Shown in pieces: positions 34,364 to 41,446 of a DNA stretch of 56,215 nt (position 1 is its first letter; every line of letters starts with the position of its first letter). The stretch comes from Anaerolineae bacterium (GTDB lineage Bacteria > Chloroflexota > Anaerolineae > Aggregatilineales > Phototrophicaceae), in NCBI GenBank assembly GCA_026645945.1, contig JAPKMO010000012.1, forward strand, positions 1 to 56,215, written 5' to 3'. The notes under the pieces were generated by a model. That model was not told the DNA's origin and searched no databases. It was given only the letters and a program-made list of their open reading frames with translations. The position numbers and the translations under genes were made by a program.

Positions 34364-35505
34364 AACGCCTTCTCCGCTTCCTCCTGAGACCGCACAGCGC
34401 GCAAATAAAACATCGAAATCCCCAATGACAGCAGCATGATGAAACCGGCATACGAGGCCGCCACGTTCGGATTGTTAAAACGCGCCGGGTCGTACCAGCG
34501 ATAGGTTTCGTTCGCCAGCACGGTTATCACGTTGCCGCCGGTGAGCGCCACGACGACGGCGAAAACCTGGAAGGCGAGGATGGTGCGTAAAATCAGCGCC
34601 ACCTGCAAGCTGGGTTTGAGCATGGGCAGGATGATATAACGCAGCCGCTGCCACAGGTTCGCGCCGAACACCTCGCCGGCTTCGATCACATCCCGCGAGA
34701 TAGCCTGCAAGCCGGAAACGACGATCACCATCACAATCGAGGTGGCGCGCCAGACTTCCGCCAGCACAATGGCCGCGATCATCCAGCCCTGGTTGCCAGC
34801 CTGGATGAAGATAAACGGCTGGTCGAGCAGGCCGGTAGAAACCAGAAAGGAGTTTAAAAAGCCGCGCTGGGTGAAGATGGAATACCACAAAATGCCGGAA
34901 GCGAGATCGGAAATACCCAGCGGCAGCGTAAAAATGTACAGGAAAATGGTGCTGCCGCGTATCTGGCTTTGCAGCACCAGCGCCATGATAATTGCCAGGA
35001 CAAATTGCAGCGGCAGGATGAGCGCGATCAGCAGAATAGTCGTACCCAGGGCGCTGCCGAAGCGGAAATCCGTGACCATACGCCGCAGAAAATCCAGCGT
35101 CCATTCCTGTGTGGTTTCCCCGCTCACCACCCGCGCGGTGGTTGATTCGGTGCGCGACTCGATAAAAACGTTGCTCTGGCTGACCCACCCCTGAATGGTG
35201 CTGCCGGCGGCGTCTTCGGCTTCCACCTGGAACCAGTAGATGGGGCGCGTGCGCCCGTTGGGCAGAACTTCTTCCGTCCGCAGCCGGTCAAGTACCCGGA
35301 CTTCGGTCTGCATCTCCAGCGTGCCAACCGGCGCGGCTTCCGGGGCCGGCTCAGCGCGCAGGTGCAAAAACTGGCCTTCGCGGCGCAGCGCCAACTGTAG
35401 GGACTGAACCATCGGGTAGGCAAAAAACAGCACCAGATAAATCATTGAGGGGAGGAGTAATAAATAAGGGGTTACGGGAAATTTTTTCAAAACCGCACTC
35501 CTCAT
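34360..35505 (-). CDS. CUT1 sugar ABC transporter permease (MalF-like) with SH3-like extracytoplasmic insert
   Basis: The 381-residue permease is about 80 residues longer than most CUT1 permeases. After the first membrane segment (about 13-33) comes an extra region, about residues 42-130, before the second segment at about 150. This insert contains VRVLDRLRTEEVLPNG, YWFQVEAED and GWVSQSNVF, which has the look of a bacterial SH3 domain (SH3b). The EAA loop is IEAGEVFGANLWQRLRYIILP. MalF of E. coli also has a large periplasmic loop, in a different place and of a different fold. Similar SH3b modules occur in exported proteins encoded 3-10 kb away. Confidence 0.85.
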   Translation of the reverse strand: MRSAVLKKFPVTPYLLLLPSMIYLVLFFAYPMVQSLQLALRREGQFLHLRAEPAPEAAPVGTLEMQTEVRVLDRLRTEEVLPNGRTRPIYWFQVEAEDAAGSTIQGWVSQSNVFIESRTESTTARVVSGETTQEWTLDFLRRMVTDFRFGSALGTTILLIALILPLQFVLAIIMALVLQSQIRGSTIFLYIFTLPLGISDLASGILWYSIFTQRGFLNSFLVSTGLLDQPFIFIQAGNQGWMIAAIVLAEVWRATSIVMVIVVSGLQAISRDVIEAGEVFGANLWQRLRYIILPMLKPSLQVALILRTILAFQVFAVVVALTGGNVITVLANETYRWYDPARFNNPNVAASYAGFIMLLSLGISMFYLRAVRSQEEAEKAL

Positions 35506-35512
35506 TAAAGGG

Positions 35513-35541
35513 GGGAGACAGGCCGCTGCGGCCTATCTCCC
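35513..35541 (-). other. Intercistronic stem-loop after the binding-protein gene
   Basis: GGGAGA, one mismatch, then AGGCCG pairs with CGGCCT and TCTCCC around a 3-base loop. It sits between the binding-protein stop and the first permease start, with no T-run. Such hairpins often protect the upstream message or allow partial termination, giving excess binding protein over permease. Confidence 0.6.
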
Positions 35542-35567
35542 GGTCTTTCATTCACTTACTTCAGAAG

Positions 35568-36857
35568 TTATTCGACCTGGCAAGCGCCTTCGCTGGGCGC
35601 ATCCGGGGGCCAGCAGGCCGCGCCGGTTTCGTCCAGCAGGGTTTGCAGGGTCGCCGCTTCTTCATTGAGGACGGTCTGAATGTCCTCACCCTTGTTTACC
35701 ACACGGTCGAAAGCGTTGCGGAAGATTTCGTTAATCTCGCCGCCGCGCGCGCCCAGGCCGACCGGCAGCAGCGCCGGGATGGCATCGGGCGAATTCGCCA
35801 GCGCCTCCACCGCGCCCAACTGGATGGCGACGCCTTCCGGCAGGTTGCTGGTGTCCACGCCGCTGACGACCGGATAGAAGCCCAGATCGCGCAGGACAGC
35901 ACCCTGGGTTTCGGGGCTGAGCATGAAGCGGATTAACGCCTCAGCACCTTCAGGATCGGGCGAGGTGAACGGAATACCCAGGCCGACCACCACCGGCATA
36001 AAACCGCGCCCTGCCGGGCCAGCCGGGGTGGGGAAGGCGATGAAGTCCTGAGGACGTTCGTCAAAGGCCGGTTTGAGGCGCGCCACATGATCGAACGCCA
36101 CCATCACTTCGCCGGACAGCAGCGGGCCGTTCATGAAGTCATAGTTGATGGATTCCGGGTTGACGTAAGGCCACAGGTCATCGCGCAGGAAGCGCATCAT
36201 CTCGACAGCGGCCTCGCTCTTAAATTTGGTGACCATGCCGCCGGTGAAGGATGGGAAGGCGTATCCTTGCAGGAAACGATTGAACAGACCCTTAACCGGG
36301 AAGCCCAACTGCGGCTCGCCGGTGGCTTCCTGCATGGCTTTGCCCCACTCAGCAAGCTGCGCCCAGGTCAGCGCGTTGATGTCCGCGCCTTCCGGCAGGT
36401 ATTGCAGCGCGTCCTTGTGGGCGGCCATCGTATAGGTGGCCTGCATCCAGGGGATGTAATACTGGTAGTCTTCGGTCCCCATCCTGCCCAGCTGGACAAA
36501 AGCATCGTTAACGTCCGTGCCTTCTTCGATGCTTGCCAGCAGCTCAGTCAGATCAAACATCAGGTCTTCATTAACCAGTGTGGGGAACGTGCCGTGCAGC
36601 GCGCCGATCACATCCACCGTGCCGGCGCCCGTCTGCGCTTCGGCCTTCAGCAGATCAATCATCGCCGCTTCTTCCGAACCGACAAACTCGACGGCGCCGC
36701 CTTCAAAAGCGGCCAGGATGGCGCGGGCTTTTTCGGCTTCCTCGACCACGTTGAACTGAGTCGAAAGGAAGGTAATGGTGTCGCCCTGGGCGAAAACCGT
36801 TCCGGCGATGAGCAGCACCGCCACGAACGCCAGCAGGAGAAAATGGCCTCTCTTCAT
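35568..36857 (-). CDS. CUT1 sugar ABC transporter substrate-binding protein
   Basis: The 429-residue protein has a type I signal peptide (KRGHFLLLAFVAVLLIAGTVFA-Q, cut after Ala) and no lipobox, so it is secreted or held by another element. The mature part reads like extracellular solute-binding family 1 (DTITFLSTQFNVVEEAEK, DVIGALHGTFPTL, MSGEVMVAFDHVAR-like sequence). The ATG before KRGHF has AAGGATG upstream; the longer frame adds 17 unlikely residues. First transport gene after the LacI regulator. Confidence 0.85.
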   Translation of the reverse strand: MKRGHFLLLAFVAVLLIAGTVFAQGDTITFLSTQFNVVEEAEKARAILAAFEGGAVEFVGSEEAAMIDLLKAEAQTGAGTVDVIGALHGTFPTLVNEDLMFDLTELLASIEEGTDVNDAFVQLGRMGTEDYQYYIPWMQATYTMAAHKDALQYLPEGADINALTWAQLAEWGKAMQEATGEPQLGFPVKGLFNRFLQGYAFPSFTGGMVTKFKSEAAVEMMRFLRDDLWPYVNPESINYDFMNGPLLSGEVMVAFDHVARLKPAFDERPQDFIAFPTPAGPAGRGFMPVVVGLGIPFTSPDPEGAEALIRFMLSPETQGAVLRDLGFYPVVSGVDTSNLPEGVAIQLGAVEALANSPDAIPALLPVGLGARGGEINEIFRNAFDRVVNKGEDIQTVLNEEAATLQTLLDETGAACWPPDAPSEGACQVE

Positions 36858-36907
36858 AAAACATACATCCTTTCTGAAACAAACTCGAACCTTAAACGGG
36901 ACATCCA

Positions 36908-37924
36908 TTAAAAACCGCTGGACTCGCGCACGATCAGTTTGCTGGGCAGCAGCAGGTGCGTGTCCTCCGGCGGATTCCCTGCGATGATCTTTATCAGCAT
37001 CTGAACCAGACGCTGACCGATCTCATGAAGCGGTTGGTGGATGGTGGTTAGCGGTGGTTGGGCATATTCGGCGGCGGGGATGTCGTCATAACCCGCGATG
37101 GCAAATGTTCGCCCTACCTGATGTCCGCGTTCCTGAACGGCCTTCATCGCGCCGAGCGCCATCAGGTCGTTGCAGGCGACGATGGCGGTTAATTCGGCCT
37201 GATGCTCCAGCAGCTGGCGCGCGCCCTGGTAGCCGCCCGCCCGGAGCAGATCGCCGTTGACGACATATTCCGGTCGGTAGGGAATCCCGGCCTGGGCGAG
37301 CGCCTGTTGGTAGCCGGTCAGGCGGTATTGGGTGAAGGCGATGTCCGGCGGGGGCAGAATGAGGCCGATGTGACGATGACCGCGTTCGATGATATGCTGC
37401 GTGACGACCTGAATGGCGGCCTGACCGTCCACGTCAATATACGGAAAATCCGAGTCTTCCCCAGGCGCGCCGCGCCCAAAAACCACAAATGGGTGGTCTC
37501 GACTCTTTAAGTAGCTGATGCGCGGGTCGTTGTAGCGGGTTCGCGCCAGGATCATGCCATCAACCCGGTTGCCGCCCGCAATACGGCGGTAGGCTTCCAT
37601 CTCCTCCTCGCCCGGTTTCTGGGCGCTCACCAGCAGATCGTAGTTTTCCAGAGCAGCGGCATCGCCGATGCCCAGTATAAGCTGGGTGAAAAAATCGTTG
37701 GAAAAACCGTTATCACGCGCCGGGATAATGAGGCCGATTGTCTGCGTGCGCTGGCTGCGGAGCTGTCTGGCAAGGAGATTGGGCTGATAACCGAGCGCGT
37801 TCGCGATCTCGATGATATGCTGGCGTGTTTGGGCATTCACGTCACTGTAGCCGGCCAGCGCCCTGGAGACGGTGGTGATGGAATAACCACTTTGTTGTGC
37901 AATATCTTTTAAAGTCACTTTCAC
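36908..37924 (-). CDS. LacI family transcriptional regulator
   Basis: The 338-residue repressor begins at GTG with VTLKDIAQQSGYSITTVSRALAG, a canonical LacI helix-turn-helix, then the hinge helix NLLARQLRSQ and a periplasmic-binding-like sensor domain (about 60-338). It is the first gene of the operon that also contains the CUT1 importer, the glycosidase and the GH13 enzyme, and its own promoter carries two LacI-type operators. It should therefore repress itself and the operon until the sugar or a breakdown product binds. Confidence 0.9.
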   Translation of the reverse strand: MKVTLKDIAQQSGYSITTVSRALAGYSDVNAQTRQHIIEIANALGYQPNLLARQLRSQRTQTIGLIIPARDNGFSNDFFTQLILGIGDAAALENYDLLVSAQKPGEEEMEAYRRIAGGNRVDGMILARTRYNDPRISYLKSRDHPFVVFGRGAPGEDSDFPYIDVDGQAAIQVVTQHIIERGHRHIGLILPPPDIAFTQYRLTGYQQALAQAGIPYRPEYVVNGDLLRAGGYQGARQLLEHQAELTAIVACNDLMALGAMKAVQERGHQVGRTFAIAGYDDIPAAEYAQPPLTTIHQPLHEIGQRLVQMLIKIIAGNPPEDTHLLLPSKLIVRESSGF

Positions 37925-37954
37925 CGAAACACTTTTAATAATAATTTCCGGCGT

Positions 37955-37974
37955 AATCCAAAACGTTTTGGATT
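37955..37974 (-). promoter_or_regulatory. LacI-family operator O1
   Basis: A perfect 20-bp palindrome, AATCCAAAAC followed by its complement, with the central CG typical of LacI/PurR-family sites. It starts at about +1 of the operon promoter. Its centre is 31 bp, three helical turns, from that of O2. Confidence 0.85.
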
Positions 37975-37980
37975 GTTTTT

Positions 37981-38009
37981 ATCATAGTCCAAAACGTTTC
38001 GGATGTCAA
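37981..38009 (-). promoter_or_regulatory. Promoter of the sugar operon
   Basis: On the minus strand TTGACA is followed by exactly 17 bases and TATGAT. The spacer holds operator O2, and operator O1 covers the start site, so repression should be tight. Confidence 0.85.
37988..38003 (-). promoter_or_regulatory. LacI-family operator O2
   Basis: TCCAAAACGTTTCGGA is the same operator with one mismatch. It lies between the -35 and -10 boxes, on the same helical face as O1, so two repressor dimers could bind side by side. Confidence 0.8.
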
Positions 38010-38146
38010 GAAATATAACCAAAGATGTTACCGGGTGATTCGAGCGGCTGCCTGCGCGCACTAAACGGCAGGCAAGCGTAGAGGATGCGCCGCCGTATCG
38101 GGCTATAATAAAAACGAACATAAGCACTGCTTTCCGGGGGAACCTT

Positions 38147-39127
38147 ATGAAGATCGTTTCAGGCATAATCGTGGTTTTTATGGGCCTACTGACGGTGCGG
38201 GCGCAAGCCTTACCCGAATACACGCTTCAGGTGGTGGTAGACAGCGCCTTCCTGCGCGCCGCGCCCGCCCAGGATGCGCTCGCCGTATCGTCGGTGTTTG
38301 AAAATGACAGCCTGGTGGCGGTTGGGCGCAATGTGGACGGTGAATGGCTTCAGGTCAAACGACCCGGCAGCCGCGATGCTGCCGGCTGGATTGCCCGGAA
38401 ACTGGTGTTGTTCACCTTCGAGGTAGGGCGGCTGCCGATTACCGATCTGGCAACCGGAGTCACCGGCCCGATGCCGGTCGTGGATACCGGCACAGCCGTC
38501 CTCACGGCGGGCGAAGTTATCCAGCACAGCGCCCCGGAACGCAGCGCCCCGCAGGTGGGCATCATCCCTATGCTGCGTACCGTACCTGTTGTGGAGCGCA
38601 CGCCGAATAACCAGTGGTTAAAGGTTAATTATCGCGGGACGGTGGGCTGGGTGGCGGTTTTCCTGGTCGTATCCAGCGCCGATCTCAACGCCGTTCCCAT
38701 CAGCCCGGAGTATGCCGCCGACCCGCAGTATGCCGCCTATGAGATCATCCCGCCTGAAGTACAGCTTGCCCAGGCCGACCGGCTGCTGGCGTATATTCAA
38801 TGGGTCGGCGAAACCGCCGCCGGGGTCGCCAATTACTGGCGGATGTTATCCAGGGGCGAGACGATGCCCTGCAATCCGCCGGGCGATGCCGCTTATTTTG
38901 TGATGACGGCGCGTGACCTGGTGGAACTGCCGGAGCTGCGCCGGCAGGAACGCAACTTGCAGCAGGCGGTAGACGACCTAAACGCCGCCATTGACGCGAT
39001 GCGGCGCTGCGGGGTGTACCGGCAGTTTGAAATCCGCGAGGCCTATTCAAAGGCGCTCAACGCGCAGGCGCTTTTGAGGGTTGTGGCGCAGCGCATGGAG
39101 AATGTGCGGAAACAGATCGGGAGGTGA
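38147..39127 (+). CDS. Exported double-SH3b protein with unnamed C-terminal helical domain
   Basis: The 326-residue protein has a signal peptide (cut near VRAQA), two SH3b-like modules (about 28-90, with DSAFLRAAPAQDA and GWIARKLVLF; about 118-178, with IQHSAPERSAPQVG and GWVAVFLVV), then a helical domain (about 200-326). The latter contains WRMLSRGETMPCN, a second cysteine 46 residues later (MRRCG), and long amphipathic helices. The same pattern (W-R-x-L-x2-G-x-T-x2-C-N) occurs in the SH3b protein at 45.4 kb, so the two are paralogues. SH3b domains usually bind cell-wall or surface polymers. Function unknown. Confidence 0.75.
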   Translation: MKIVSGIIVVFMGLLTVRAQALPEYTLQVVVDSAFLRAAPAQDALAVSSVFENDSLVAVGRNVDGEWLQVKRPGSRDAAGWIARKLVLFTFEVGRLPITDLATGVTGPMPVVDTGTAVLTAGEVIQHSAPERSAPQVGIIPMLRTVPVVERTPNNQWLKVNYRGTVGWVAVFLVVSSADLNAVPISPEYAADPQYAAYEIIPPEVQLAQADRLLAYIQWVGETAAGVANYWRMLSRGETMPCNPPGDAAYFVMTARDLVELPELRRQERNLQQAVDDLNAAIDAMRRCGVYRQFEIREAYSKALNAQALLRVVAQRMENVRKQIGR

Positions 39128-39149
39128 TGTAAATTTTCTGTATTCTGTA

Positions 39150-39174
39150 GAGGGCAGGTTTGAAACCCGCCCTC
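39150..39174. repeat. Palindromic repeat, GGGTTT-n-AAACCC class
   Basis: GAGGGCAGGTTT and AAACCCGCCCTC pair with one mismatch around a single base. It sits between convergent genes and may terminate both. The same design recurs at 55.95 kb (GGGGAGGGTTT-c-AAACTCTCCCC) and more loosely at 55.82 kb. Confidence 0.65.
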
Positions 39175-39177
39175 ACA

Positions 39178-39981
39178 TCACGGCACAAGCGGCGGCGGCG
39201 TGGAGGTGGGCTGCGGTGTCCAGTAGCCGCCATAGCGGTAGCGCGGCGGGCGCGCGGTGGGCGGGATGCCGGGGATTACAAATGTGCCGCCGGTTTGCAG
39301 CAGGCAGATCTGCTGCCAGTTGTAACGTTCCGGCCCGTTCGACCAGTAAGGGGCGACGCGCCAAGTGTACGTGCCGACCTCGCGGCCCAATTTCGCCCGT
39401 TCGATTTCGGCAGTGGTGGTGGTGCTGTCGAAGGCGGTGCGCTGCCCGGACGGCGAAATCACGATCACACTGTAGACGTTCGCGCCCGGCAGTTCAGGAT
39501 AGGTGACGGTCAGAATGCGGTCGCCCGCCGCAAAATCCCCGCTGCGGGTGAAAGCGCCCTTCCAGTTTGCGCACAGGTTTTCAGATAGGTCGAAAACCTC
39601 TGGCACACGCCCGTTACGGTTGCGCGGCAGCCGCCGCCCGGTGGGCGGGATGCTGTTGAAGGGGACGCTGGTGCGGATGAGGCGGGCATAAACCCAGCCG
39701 GTGCGCCCTTCATACTCAATTTCTAACCACTGGCTGCCTGTCCAGGCATAATAAAAATCTCCGCTGCGGCCCAGCACCCGCACCGAAGCGTTCAGGGCAA
39801 GCTGGCCGATTAAATCGTAAGCAAAATCCGGGCCAACATAAACACGCGCGCCGTTGAAGGCGACGATACCGGTGATAGTTTCGCCGGGGCGGGCCGCGTC
39901 CGGGTCGCCGGGCGGTTGGGCCAGCGCCGCCGATGCCGCCAGCAGCAGGATACCGATCAGGATGAGCCATAAGCTACGCAC
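39178..39981 (-). CDS. Exported SH3b protein with beta-sandwich C-terminal part
   Basis: The 267-residue protein has a signal peptide (LILIGILLLAASAALA-Q), an SH3b-like module at about 35-105 (ARVYVGPDFAYDLIGQLA, WLEIEYEGRTGWVYARLIR), and a beta-rich part at about 125-235 (ILTVTYPELPGANVYSVIV, GTYTWRVAPYW) that recalls a fibronectin-type or CARDB-like sandwich. Two cysteines (SENLC and QQICLL) bracket this part. It ends in a Pro/Thr-rich tail. It lies 51 bases after the Liv-type binding-protein gene on the same strand, so both are likely cotranscribed. Function unknown. Confidence 0.75.
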   Translation of the reverse strand: MRSLWLILIGILLLAASAALAQPPGDPDAARPGETITGIVAFNGARVYVGPDFAYDLIGQLALNASVRVLGRSGDFYYAWTGSQWLEIEYEGRTGWVYARLIRTSVPFNSIPPTGRRLPRNRNGRVPEVFDLSENLCANWKGAFTRSGDFAAGDRILTVTYPELPGANVYSVIVISPSGQRTAFDSTTTTAEIERAKLGREVGTYTWRVAPYWSNGPERYNWQQICLLQTGGTFVIPGIPPTARPPRYRYGGYWTPQPTSTPPPLVP

Positions 39982-40032
39982 GCTGGTTTCCCCCTGGAAG
40001 CTGAATTCCGAATAAAGACTGATAACTGGGCG

Positions 40033-41283
40033 TTAATTCTGGCATGTCGTCCGTTCCTCGATTAGGGCGCGTTCTCGCCAGGTCGGAAAGGGCAGCAAAC
40101 TATCCGGACAGGTGGCGAGCGCCGCCGGGTAAACGGTGCAGAACCGCCCGTTCTGGCGCTGTGTCACGATGATGGCGGCTTCAGTGTTCGCACCGGCGGC
40201 AAATGATAAACCTTCGCCTATCAGTCCGGCGGGCGCGGGCGCAGCGGCGGCGAGGATGGCGGCGCGAAAACCATCCGCCGAAAAATCTACCGCCGGCGCG
40301 GCATAGCGCAGCAGCAGGTATACCCCGGAAGCGCCCTGATTGGCGCGTTCGCCCGGCTCACGCTCGAAACGCTGCCGGTAGACCTGAAGGTACTGTTCGT
40401 AAAGCGCGCCCAGCGCGCCGTGCCGGTAGATTTCGCTGGCTGGGCCGGCGGCGCTGATGGCGATCAAACCGTCGGTGTTGCCCAGGCGGTCACAGGTATT
40501 ACGGCGGTACGTCTCGCCGCCGATGTGTATCCAGGCCCGGAGGTTGGCGTCGGCCTCGCGCATATCGTACCACAGGCCGTCGGCGTCATCTTCAAACCCG
40601 ACCACGATAACCGTATTAATGCCCCGCTCGCGCATCTGGACGGCCAGATCATACGTGTCGGTCAGCGTATTGTTGTAGCGGCGGGTGAAAAGCGGGTCTG
40701 CATTTAAGGCAACGATCAGCTCGGCGGCGGCGGCGCTGGCGCGGGGGCGGTTTTCGTAAATCACCGCCGGACGCAGCGGCTCACCTTCCGGCAGTTCCGC
40801 CGCGAAGTTATTCACGACAGCCGCCGACAGCCGCCCGAAAGCGGCGCTGGACGGGCGCGGCGAGAAAGCGTATTCGTGCGCGGCATCCAGCGGCTCGGTC
40901 ACTTCCCAATAAACGAACGCGCCATCCCGCGAGGCTTCCAGCAGCACGTCGCTGATGACCGGCGAACCACTGCCGATAACCAGCGGCACATCGTCGCGCA
41001 GGGTTTCGACGGCGGCGAGCGCCTGGTTATAGTTGGCGGCGGCGCGGTAGATCAGCTCCACCGGGCGGCCATTAACCCCGCCGCAGGTTTTGAGGGCTTC
41101 GACCATCGCGGCCACGCCCCGGTAAGAATCGGCGGCTTCGACGCTGAACAGCGATTCGGGCGGGAAAACCGCGCCGATACGCAGCGGCGAGCCGGCAGCC
41201 GGCGAACACTCGGCGGGCGAGTCCTGCGCGGCGGTAAACCCGAAAAATGCCAGAAACAGCATCAGCAGCCCGAAAATTTTCAT
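40033..41283 (-). CDS. Liv-type ABC substrate-binding-like protein (orphan)
   Basis: The 416-residue exported protein resembles the branched-chain amino acid/urea binding fold (peripla_BP_6): LRIGAVFPPESLF, YRGVAAMVEALKTCGGVNGRPVELIY, VPLVIGSGSPVISDVL, and RERGINTVIVVGFEDDADG. The signal peptide ends near FTAA-Q. No permease or ATPase genes accompany it; instead an SH3b gene follows and a propeller gene is divergent. Such orphans can act as sensors or deliver ligand to distant transporters. Ligand unknown. Confidence 0.75.
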   Translation of the reverse strand: MKIFGLLMLFLAFFGFTAAQDSPAECSPAAGSPLRIGAVFPPESLFSVEAADSYRGVAAMVEALKTCGGVNGRPVELIYRAAANYNQALAAVETLRDDVPLVIGSGSPVISDVLLEASRDGAFVYWEVTEPLDAAHEYAFSPRPSSAAFGRLSAAVVNNFAAELPEGEPLRPAVIYENRPRASAAAAELIVALNADPLFTRRYNNTLTDTYDLAVQMRERGINTVIVVGFEDDADGLWYDMREADANLRAWIHIGGETYRRNTCDRLGNTDGLIAISAAGPASEIYRHGALGALYEQYLQVYRQRFEREPGERANQGASGVYLLLRYAAPAVDFSADGFRAAILAAAAPAPAGLIGEGLSFAAGANTEAAIIVTQRQNGRFCTVYPAALATCPDSLLPFPTWRERALIEERTTCQN

Positions 41284-41446
41284 GACATTTATTCCTGAGC
41301 GGTGCGCGTGTTGAATCTACTATATAATACAATTGCCAGCCGGAAGCCAACCGTAGGCAACTCGTCAGGGAAACGATTGGCGCGGAAAAGCCAGGCACGT
41401 TTACTCTGAATGTAACACGACTCGCAGCTTCATTTAGGAAAACCTC

